In this document: piece after piece, positions 7,492-14,126 of the stretch | Layout: each line of letters starts with the position of its first letter | Numbering within the stretch: position 1 is the stretch's first letter | Assembly (NCBI GenBank): GCA_947385365.1 | Contig: CANDKT010000007.1 | Location: forward strand, 1 to 40,825 | DNA from: an uncultured Bacillota bacterium | GTDB lineage: Bacteria > Bacillota > Clostridia > Oscillospirales > Oscillospiraceae | Length of the DNA: 40,825 nt | Reading direction: 5' to 3' | The notes under the pieces: model-generated | What the model saw: only the letters and a program-made list of their open reading frames with translations | Database searches by the model: none | Told to the model about the DNA's origin: nothing | Made by a program: the position numbers and the translations under genes

Positions 7492-9411
7492 TTAAATCTC
7501 AGAAATCACGACGCTGTCCCGGTTTTTCAGCTCATACTGGAAACTCTGCTCCACGCCGTTGACCTGGAGCCGCACCGGGCGGCTCAGGTTCTCGAAGTCG
7601 ATACCGGAGTACTGGAGCAGGTCCATCAGGTAGTACGGCATATCGTTTTCTTTGGCGGGGAAGAACAGCGGGCTGCCGTTCAGCTCCACGTGCAGGCCCC
7701 GAGGCGGGGCGGGTTGGACCGGCTTCGGCGGTGCGGAGACGGGCGGCGCGGCGGGCGCGGGCGTAGAAACAGGCGGCGCGGCGGGTCGGACCGGTTCCGT
7801 CACGCGGGGCGGCGGACTTGTACGGGGGGCGGCGGGCATGGTCAGGATCACGTCGCCCTGTTGAAGGACCGTGTCCATTGGCACTTCGGCGTTGTTGACC
7901 AACGCGTGGCCGCGGAATGTGGGGCCGAGCAATTCCCCCAGCGTTCGGGCGGCGGACGCGCCGTGGCGGGCGGGGATGAATTGGATATGATCTCCGGCGT
8001 GGACGATGGTGGACAGCACGGCGTCTTCCTCATTGACCCGCAGGACGGCGGGGACGGCGGCTTCGCCCCGTAGGACGACGTGCTTGCCGTCGATGGTGAG
8101 TTTCAGGTTTCGGCCGGTCTTGCCCAGCATATCGCTGTAGTTGTAGCCGTTCATCAGGAGGATGTCCTGAAGGGTCAGCACGCCGTTGCGGAACAGTTTT
8201 GCGGGCTGGCCGTTGAGCATGACCACGTAGCTGTCGTTCAGCAGCCCCAGCCCGGCGGAGACGACGATGCCGAGGGGGGTGGTATATTCGGGGTTTTCCA
8301 GAGGGATGCCGTCGGAGAACACGCTCATGGCGAAGTTATTGCCTGCGATGGCCACGCGGCGTTCATCCATTTTCAGCTCCTGCGCTACGCGCTCCCGGAG
8401 CCCGGCCAATTTACTGCCGCCGCCTGCCAGGAACAGCGCGGACGGCGGACCGCCGTTGACCTCAGAGACCTGCTGGGCGATGGCGCGGGCCAAGCGGTCC
8501 ATTGGTTCTTGGATCACCGCGGTCACATCGGCGGCGGCGGTCTGTTCTTCCAGACCTAGGATGTTGCGGTAACGGATCTGGTCCTCCTCGCCCAGGGCGC
8601 GTTTGATCTGCTCAGCCGTTTTGAAGTCGACCAGGTAGGCGCGCATAATAGCCTCGGAGATCTCGTCTCCGGCCACGGTCGCCATCGTGTAGCCCACCAC
8701 GCTGCCGTCCCGGCACAGGGCGATATCGGTGGTACCCGCGCCGATGTCCACCAAGGCTAAGTTGAGCAGGCGCAGTTCCGCAGGGATTGCGGCGTTCATT
8801 GCGGCGATCGGTTCCAAGGTCAGGCTGGCGACCTGAAGTCCGGCGGCGCGCATAGCGGCGTACAGGCTCTCCACCACCTCGCCGGGCAGGAAGGTCGCCA
8901 CGACGTCGGCCTCGACTTTTTTGCCGCTGTGGAATTGGAGGTTGGACAGGGGGTAGTGATCCAGCCGGTACTGGGCCACGGTGTAGCCCACCAGGAACAT
9001 CTGGCGGCGAGCTTCCTCGTCGCTTTGCAGCGCGGCTTCCGCGGCGGAGACCGCGCCGGCTTCCAAGCGGCTGATCTGTTCGGCGTCGATGGTCTCTTCC
9101 TCGGGCAGTTCCAGTTCGAACGTACCGCTCTGGGTCCGGAGGGCGCGGCCTGCGGCGGCGACGCACACGCGTTCCAGCCGGACGTTCAGGCGGTTTTCCA
9201 GGCGTCCGGTCACGGTCCGGGCGAGGGCCGCGACCTGTTGGATATCGTCGATCTGGCCGTCCAGCATAGCGCGTTTGCCATGTTCGGCCAGTTCGATATC
9301 CAGAACTTTCATCCGTCCGTCCACGGCCCGGGCGACCACGCCGACGACGCTGCGGGTGCCGATATCCAGCGCAAAGATCAGGTTTTTATCCTGGGATTTC
9401 AATTCCGCCAT
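7492..9411 (-). CDS. FtsA/PilM-like actin-fold ATPase with extended C-terminus
   Basis: An actin-superfamily protein of the FtsA group, 639 residues from ATG 9411 (in-frame GTG at 9414 also possible). Using GTG numbering, phosphate-1 is ALDIGTRSVVGVV (15-27), phosphate-2 is LVDIGAGTTDIALC (221-234) and the adenosine motif is LFLAGGGSKLAGL (327-339). The region after 390 is extra: a beta-rich unit beginning VMLNGQPAKLF (398), a second part ending DVILTM (about 526), a proline-rich linker (about 527-572) and a further similar unit beginning HVELNGSPLFF (575). Classical FtsA ends near 420 residues with a membrane helix; that helix is absent here. No ftsZ is nearby. A cytoskeletal or assembly role is inferred; the substrate is unknown. 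Confidence 0.8.
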   Translation of the reverse strand: MAELKSQDKNLIFALDIGTRSVVGVVARAVDGRMKVLDIELAEHGKRAMLDGQIDDIQQVAALARTVTGRLENRLNVRLERVCVAAAGRALRTQSGTFELELPEEETIDAEQISRLEAGAVSAAEAALQSDEEARRQMFLVGYTVAQYRLDHYPLSNLQFHSGKKVEADVVATFLPGEVVESLYAAMRAAGLQVASLTLEPIAAMNAAIPAELRLLNLALVDIGAGTTDIALCRDGSVVGYTMATVAGDEISEAIMRAYLVDFKTAEQIKRALGEEDQIRYRNILGLEEQTAAADVTAVIQEPMDRLARAIAQQVSEVNGGPPSALFLAGGGSKLAGLRERVAQELKMDERRVAIAGNNFAMSVFSDGIPLENPEYTTPLGIVVSAGLGLLNDSYVVMLNGQPAKLFRNGVLTLQDILLMNGYNYSDMLGKTGRNLKLTIDGKHVVLRGEAAVPAVLRVNEEDAVLSTIVHAGDHIQFIPARHGASAARTLGELLGPTFRGHALVNNAEVPMDTVLQQGDVILTMPAAPRTSPPPRVTEPVRPAAPPVSTPAPAAPPVSAPPKPVQPAPPRGLHVELNGSPLFFPAKENDMPYYLMDLLQYSGIDFENLSRPVRLQVNGVEQSFQYELKNRDSVVISEI

Positions 9412-9460
9412 CACATATTTCCTTTCGGTTCAGGATTTCAGGGTTCCGGGCTGGGTAGGA

Positions 9461-9506
9461 AAAGGCAAAGCTGCCAGGGGGTGGATTTCCGCCACCCCCT
9501 GGCAGC
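9461..9506 (-). terminator. Intrinsic terminator after the chemoreceptor gene
   Basis: A perfect 15-bp stem (9470-9484 with 9492-9506) around a 7-base loop. On the - strand it is followed by TTTGCCTTTT. It lies between the chemoreceptor stop and the FtsA-like start, so it should reduce or block read-through from the ABC-chemoreceptor unit into the FtsA-like gene. The FtsA-like pair may therefore have its own promoter in 9412-9470, which I could not identify. Confidence 0.85.
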
Positions 9507-9517
9507 CCGGATTCATT

Positions 9518-11308
9518 TTAATACTTGCTGAACACGCTGGCGGCGCTGCTGGGGGTATCGTCCGGGTAGTCCGGATAGGATTCCGCGGGTTCTGCGGGGC
9601 CGGACTGGTAACGCGGGGGTTCCGGGCGGAAGGAGGCTCCGGCGTCGCGGAGCTTGAAGTGGCTGAGCAGTTCTTTCATGAGGGTGGCCTGACTGGACAG
9701 CTCCTCGCTGGCGGCGGCGGACTCCTCGCTGGTCGCGGAGTTGGTCTGGACGACGCTGGAGATCTGGTCGATGCCCTCCGTGACTTGGGCGATTGCTTCG
9801 GCTTCTTCTTTGGTACTCTTGGTGATGACTTCGACGGAGGTCATAGCCTGACCGGAGAGTTCCACCGTCTTGTCCAGGGAGTCGGAGACGTTTTTGGCGA
9901 TCTCGCTGCCCTCGCGCACCAGGCCGATGGAGTGTTCGATCAGGCCCTTAGTCGCCTTAGCGGCCTCGTCGGACTTGGTCGCCAAGTTGCGCACCTCGTC
10001 GGCGACGACGGCGAAGCCTTTTCCTGCGCTGCCCGCGCGGGCGGCTTCCACGGCGGCGTTCAGGGCCAGGATATTGGTCTGGAAGGCGATATTTTCGATG
10101 GTCGCGATGATCTTGCCGATCTCCTCGGAGGAGACGGTGATCTTCTCCATTGCCTGCATCATGTCCTGCATATACCGTGCGCTCATTTCCACCTGACCGC
10201 CTGCGGCCTGCATCTGCTGCATGGCTTCCTCACTGCTCTGGGCGTTCTTGCGGGAGTTGTTGGAGATGTCGGAGATGGTAGCGGACAGTTCTTCCACAGC
10301 GCTGGCCTGTTGGGTAGCGCCCTGCGCCAAGGACTGCGCGGCGGTAGACACCTGGTCGGCGCCAGCGGACACCTGTTCCGCGCTCTGATCGATCTGGCTC
10401 AAGGCATCGCTCAAGCTGTGATTAATCATGTGGATAGACTTCAGCACGCTGCTGAGGGCGCCGACATACATTTTTTCGTCTTTGGTACGAACGTTGAAGT
10501 TGCCCCCGCCCATTTCCTCCAGCAGGCGGCACTCGTCGCTGATGACCTCGCTGAGGACCTCCTGACTGGTGCGCAAAGCCTCGCACATTTCGCCCAATTC
10601 GCTGTTGCTCTGGTAATTCACGGGAACATCCAGTTTGCCCTGGCTGTAGCCATTCAAAGCCACGCGGACTTCTTCCACAGGGATCACAATGCTCTTGATG
10701 ATAATCAGGGCAATACGGATCACCACGAGGGTCGCGATAACCATAGAGACGATAATCGCCACAATTGCGATATTCGAGATAATATTCTGGCGGTTGATGA
10801 TGTTATCCTGTTCGGTTTGGAGCTGATTGGCCAAATTATCCCCGGCGGTTGCGGCGGCGACCAGTTTGGGGGAGCAAGTGCTGATGATGAGGTTGACGGC
10901 CTGTTCCCGATTGGTCCGGGCGACCTGACCGATGTTGGTCGCTTCCGTTTCCCATTCTTTGACCTGGGAGGTAAAGCTATTCAGCAAGGTTTTGTCGTCC
11001 AGGGGGTAGAGGTCGTTCAGTTCAGTCAAGTGGCCGTCCAGCTCTTTGATTTTGCTGTTGGCGCTGTCGATGCCGGACATATCGCCGGAGAGTACGGCGT
11101 CTCTCAGGCTGCGGGCGGCGATATTGTAATTGATCCGGCATTCGGAGACCAACTCGTTTGCGCCCACGTAGCTTTTGATGATGCTGGAGTAAGCGCTTTT
11201 CTGCATGTTCATGATGATGAGAGACGCGATGATGATGATGACGGAAACGACGATGGTGACGCCGTAACCCAGGATCAGGCTTTTTCTGACCTTCATGTTT
11301 TTAATCAT
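9518..11308 (-). CDS. Methyl-accepting chemotaxis protein
   Basis: A transmembrane chemoreceptor of 596 residues. The first membrane helix is about 11-34. An extracytoplasmic helical sensor (about 35-175, four-helix-bundle type) and a second membrane helix (about 178-205) come next. A HAMP-like segment and the cytoplasmic signalling hairpin follow, with the near-invariant tip [20 protein letters not shown]. The C-terminus is a flexible proline/serine/tyrosine-rich tail ([13 protein letters not shown]...) without an obvious CheR-docking pentapeptide. The ATG has AGGAGG 9 bases upstream. It lies 40 bases after the ABC ATPase gene. The ligand cannot be told from sequence. The signalling partners CheA and CheW are not in the window. 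Confidence 0.96.
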   Translation of the reverse strand: MIKNMKVRKSLILGYGVTIVVSVIIIIASLIIMNMQKSAYSSIIKSYVGANELVSECRINYNIAARSLRDAVLSGDMSGIDSANSKIKELDGHLTELNDLYPLDDKTLLNSFTSQVKEWETEATNIGQVARTNREQAVNLIISTCSPKLVAAATAGDNLANQLQTEQDNIINRQNIISNIAIVAIIVSMVIATLVVIRIALIIIKSIVIPVEEVRVALNGYSQGKLDVPVNYQSNSELGEMCEALRTSQEVLSEVISDECRLLEEMGGGNFNVRTKDEKMYVGALSSVLKSIHMINHSLSDALSQIDQSAEQVSAGADQVSTAAQSLAQGATQQASAVEELSATISDISNNSRKNAQSSEEAMQQMQAAGGQVEMSARYMQDMMQAMEKITVSSEEIGKIIATIENIAFQTNILALNAAVEAARAGSAGKGFAVVADEVRNLATKSDEAAKATKGLIEHSIGLVREGSEIAKNVSDSLDKTVELSGQAMTSVEVITKSTKEEAEAIAQVTEGIDQISSVVQTNSATSEESAAASEELSSQATLMKELLSHFKLRDAGASFRPEPPRYQSGPAEPAESYPDYPDDTPSSAASVFSKY

Positions 11309-11348
11309 GAATAGTTCCTCCTCTAAAACTTACTGTCTGGCGGTAATT

Positions 11349-12113
11349 TTATATGGAATCGGTTCGGTAGATGAGGAAGGTGTCTTCTTTTCTCCCCAGT
11401 ACATCCCCGTATTTTCCTTTTTTCACATCGCCCAGGAGTCTGCCTTCGCTCAGGGTAATGACGCGCCGGCGCATGATATTGACGTACTGACTGGCGTGGG
11501 TAGCCATGATAACGGTCGTACCTCTTCGGTTGATGTCGCCCAGCAGGTGAAGGATATCCCAGATACTGTCCTCGTCCAAGTTCGCGGTGATCTCGTCCAG
11601 GATCAGCACGGGGGGGCTGCCGATCATCGCCCGGGCGAGTTCCACGCGGCGGCACTCGCCGATGGAGAGTTCCACGGGGTATTTTTTTTCCACGCCGCGC
11701 ATTCCCACCAGCGCGAGGACTTTTTTAATCCGAGCCTCGGTCATTTGGCTGGGTTCTTTGGTGAGGACGATTTTGGCGGCCAGGGCCAAGTTTTCCTCAA
11801 TGGTGCGTTTTCGGATCAGGGTAGGCTCCTGACAGACCTTGCCGAAGATGGTAGCCGCGCGGTTACGGCTGAGCTTGAGCAGCCAGGCCAAGTCTTTCTG
11901 ATCCACGTAGACTTTCCCCCGACTGGGCCGTGTCTGCCCGCTGATGAGGTTGAGGAGCGTACTTTTCCCCGCGCCGCTTTTCCCGGTGACGAAGACGAAC
12001 TCGCCCTGTTGGATACTCAGGCTGATCTGTTCCACACCGGTCTCCATACTCTGGCGAAAGAGTCTGGGGGAGCGATATAATTTTGTGACGTGATCTAATT
12101 CAATATTTGGCAT
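11349..12113 (-). CDS. FtsE-like ABC transporter ATPase, no permease partner
   Basis: A 254-residue ABC ATPase of the FtsE/LolD/MacB size class. Walker A is GKSGAGKST (44-52), Q-loop Gln is 95, the signature is LSIGE (149-153, normally LSGGE), Walker B is VLILDE (169-174) and the switch His is 206. After Walker B the usual 'PTgNLD' reads ITANLD. The N-terminus carries the FtsE-like 'i.l..VtK.Y' strand. No FtsX-like or other permease gene flanks it. The chemoreceptor follows 40 bases downstream and the C39 peptidase gene diverges upstream. Its ribosome site is AGGAGA. Substrate and partner are unknown; the FtsE name is by overall pattern only. Confidence 0.8.
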   Translation of the reverse strand: MPNIELDHVTKLYRSPRLFRQSMETGVEQISLSIQQGEFVFVTGKSGAGKSTLLNLISGQTRPSRGKVYVDQKDLAWLLKLSRNRAATIFGKVCQEPTLIRKRTIEENLALAAKIVLTKEPSQMTEARIKKVLALVGMRGVEKKYPVELSIGECRRVELARAMIGSPPVLILDEITANLDEDSIWDILHLLGDINRRGTTVIMATHASQYVNIMRRRVITLSEGRLLGDVKKGKYGDVLGRKEDTFLIYRTDSI

Positions 12114-12158
12114 ACGCTTCTCCTGAATCTCGCAAATTGAGCCAAACGGATCTTTCCA

Positions 12159-12186
12159 TTGAAAACGTCCGGGATTCTGTTATAAT
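12159..12186 (+). promoter_or_regulatory. Sigma-A-type promoter of the C39 peptidase gene
   Basis: TTGAAA (12159-12164), a 16-base spacer and a perfect TATAAT (12181-12186) predict a transcript start near 12193. That is about 37 bases before the TTG start and upstream of its ribosome site. The box lies in the 116-base divergent gap between the ABC ATPase and peptidase genes. Confidence 0.75.
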
Positions 12187-12229
12187 AGTGCCAATGGACG
12201 GGGCTGAGGCAGCTCTGGAGGTGGCTTCA

Positions 12230-13168
12230 TTGAAAAAGGGGAACGGCGGAAGAAAAAGGGTGCGGGTCATTTTTCTGGTGATACTGTTAGGGGTACTGTG
12301 CATAGGGGGGGCGGAATTAGCGGCGTGTCGTTATTTTGCGCCGTCGCTCTACGAGCAGCTCACGGGGCCGGTGCGTCAAGCGGCGGGGAGAGTGGCGGAG
12401 CTGTGCTGGGATGGTTTCGAGCGTGCCGGGACGTTCTGCCGGGAGACCGCGGACGCGCTGAGCGGTCAGGCCACGCGATTCTGGGCGGAGCTGACCGCGC
12501 CGAAGCCGCAGGAGGAGCCGGAGGACTTGGAAGAGCCGGACAGCCAGCTGGCCAGCGAACCGGAGTCCAACGACGAGGTAATCATTTCGGACCCGTCCAT
12601 CACGGAGCTGGTGGAAGTGGATGGCCGGGCGATACTCAACGGGGGGTCGATAGACGTCGTGTACTTCTGCCAGAGCGACGAGACCTGGGCGGACCAGCCT
12701 TATGGGAGCGATCACATAGGGGGGTATGGGTGCGGGCCTACGGCGATGGCGATGGTGGCAGCCAGTCTGGCGGGGGTCGAGACGGACCCGGCGGAGATGG
12801 CGAACTGGGCGGTGAAGCACGGCTACTGGGCGCGGCGCAGTGGGTCGCATCACTCCATCGTGCTGGGCGCGGCGCAGGCGTTCGGACTGGAGGGGGAGAG
12901 TTTCCCGTCCCGTGATCCGGAGGATCTCATGGCGGCGCTGTTGGATGGGAAGATTCTGGTTGCGCTGATGGGGCCGGGGCATTTCACGCGGCGGGGGCAC
13001 TTCATTCTTCTGCGCGGGGTGACGCTGACGGGGAAGGTGTTGGTTGCGGACCCCAACAGTTTGGAGCGGAGTCTGGCGGTCTGGGAGCCGGAAGTGATTC
13101 TGGAGGAGCTGTCCAAGTCCACGAACAGCGGTGCCCCGCTGTGGGCTTTATGGGCTCCAACCGCGTAG
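12230..13168 (+). CDS. Membrane-anchored C39-like cysteine peptidase
   Basis: A 312-residue protein with a basic start, one membrane helix (about 11-34) and an amphipathic/acidic spacer (about 40-135). A papain-fold C39-like domain follows. Catalytic Cys168 lies in GGYGCGPTAMAMV, His257 in TRRGHFILL and Asp274 in VADPN, in the order expected for Peptidase_C39_2. I chose TTG 12230 because GGAGGTGG (12217-12224) precedes it, the product then begins MKKGNGGRKR before the helix, and a promoter ends at 12186. Starts farther left would precede the predicted transcript. No ABC exporter is fused. Substrate is unknown; it could cut a secreted peptide or act on the envelope. Confidence 0.8.
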   Translation: MKKGNGGRKRVRVIFLVILLGVLCIGGAELAACRYFAPSLYEQLTGPVRQAAGRVAELCWDGFERAGTFCRETADALSGQATRFWAELTAPKPQEEPEDLEEPDSQLASEPESNDEVIISDPSITELVEVDGRAILNGGSIDVVYFCQSDETWADQPYGSDHIGGYGCGPTAMAMVAASLAGVETDPAEMANWAVKHGYWARRSGSHHSIVLGAAQAFGLEGESFPSRDPEDLMAALLDGKILVALMGPGHFTRRGHFILLRGVTLTGKVLVADPNSLERSLAVWEPEVILEELSKSTNSGAPLWALWAPTA

Positions 13169-13191
13169 CGGCGGGGGTGATTTTTTCCGCC

Positions 13192-13234
13192 GAAACATCG
13201 GCCCGGAGATTCCGGGCCGATGTTTCATTGTTTT
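13192..13234 (+). terminator. Intrinsic terminator after the C39 peptidase gene
   Basis: A perfect 16-bp stem (13192-13207 with 13211-13226) around a 3-base GAT loop, followed by ATTGTTTT on the + strand. On the - strand the hairpin is not followed by T, so it serves the + gene mainly, although it could also stop transcription from the fliD-fliS-fliT unit. Confidence 0.88.
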
Positions 13235-13237
13235 GGG

Positions 13238-13627
13238 TTATTGATAAACGGATTTCTCCCGGGCTATTTTGCGGTTCAGCACCCGGTCCAGGTCCTGGGT
13301 CTGAGCTAACCGGCGGCGATTGAGGGCCATTTGTTCGCTGAGCATCGTTTCCAAACCTTCTTCGGGCGCGCCGCCGTTGAGCAGTTCCGCCAGACGGGCG
13401 GCGGCCTGACGGTCGGGCTGATCGTCCAGTTGGTCGCGCAGGGCCTGATCGGCGGCCTGGAGTTTCTGGAGGGGTTCGGCGCGCATAGAGATGAGCATCT
13501 GCACCGCGACCTGATCGTTACGGTCCATAGCCTCGGCCAGCTGGCGGGTCAGGTCCAGCAATTCGTTGAGCAGGTTGCCCAAGCGTTTTGCCTGGACCAA
13601 GGCGTCCATGAGTATTTTCTGTTCCAT
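13238..13627 (-). CDS. FliT-like flagellar chaperone candidate
   Basis: A 129-residue, all-helical soluble protein rich in Leu, Gln, Arg and Glu, starting MEQKILMDALVQAKRLGNLL. It follows fliS with a 2-base gap, the place where fliT (the FliD chaperone) lies in many Bacillota. FliT proteins are short helical bundles with little sequence identity, so the name rests on position, size and helicity. It also resembles FlgN-type chaperones in composition. GAGAGG precedes the ATG inside the end of fliS. It is the last gene of the fliD-fliS unit. Confidence 0.65.
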   Translation of the reverse strand: MEQKILMDALVQAKRLGNLLNELLDLTRQLAEAMDRNDQVAVQMLISMRAEPLQKLQAADQALRDQLDDQPDRQAAARLAELLNGGAPEEGLETMLSEQMALNRRRLAQTQDLDRVLNRKIAREKSVYQ

Positions 13628-13629
13628 GT

Positions 13630-14019
13630 TCAGGACCTCTCGCCTTCGCTGTCCTTCTGGGCGGTACGGAAGCTGTCGCGCAGTTCGCCGACCATTGTTT
13701 TGACCCGTTCCAGTTCGGTTTTGTTCCGTCCGGCCTTCACCCGGTTCAGCTCGTAGCCGAAGAAATCGTACAGCCGGTTCAAATTACGGCTGATGGGGTA
13801 CTGCATATCCAGGGTATCGTCCAGGTAGCGAATGATCTCCAGACTGCGGTCCACGCAGGCTTCGAACAGGACGAGGTCGCCTTTGTTCAGGGCCAGTTCG
13901 GCTCGGACCAGCCGTTTGACCAGCTCGTCGTACAGCAGCAGGAGCAGTTCGCCCTGAGACATTTCGTTGATTCCCTGTTCCTTGTAACCTTGGTACCCCT
14001 GATAGCCCTTGATATCCAT
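13630..14019 (-). CDS. fliS: Flagellin chaperone FliS
   Basis: FliS caps newly made flagellin and delivers it to FlhA. At 129 residues it is the usual length. It has tyrosine-rich N-terminal repeats (GYQGYQGYKEQG), the core helix motif LLLLLYDELVKRLVRAELAL (residues 26-45) and a four-helix arrangement. AAGGAG lies 7 bases before the ATG. It follows fliD by 107 bases in a unit fliD-fliS-fliT. The client flagellin gene is not in the window. Confidence 0.96.
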   Translation of the reverse strand: MDIKGYQGYQGYKEQGINEMSQGELLLLLYDELVKRLVRAELALNKGDLVLFEACVDRSLEIIRYLDDTLDMQYPISRNLNRLYDFFGYELNRVKAGRNKTELERVKTMVGELRDSFRTAQKDSEGERS

Positions 14020-14126
14020 GTCCGGACTCCTTCATTATAGCAGTTCTCTGAAAAACGGCAAGAACTTTTTTCGTTTGATCCGCCTCTGCCGCAGGGGCGT
14101 GGATGGCGCATGTTCTGCGGGGTGGT

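Noticed and set aside
9089..11314. 741-residue + strand frame opposite the chemoreceptor and the FtsA-like gene
   Set aside because: It spans two convincing - strand genes and a terminator; composition is that of a GC-rich reverse-strand shadow, with no recognisable domain.
12107..12229. Upstream extension of the C39 peptidase gene to the ATG at 12107
   Set aside because: It would start before the predicted promoter, overlap the divergent ATPase gene and place the basic N-terminus and membrane helix 41 residues inside.
14034..14061. TTGCCG-N16-TATAAT on the - strand before fliS
   Set aside because: The predicted transcript start (about 14027) falls at the end of the fliS ribosome site, so the RNA would lack it. 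Probably chance, or part of the ribosome-site context.
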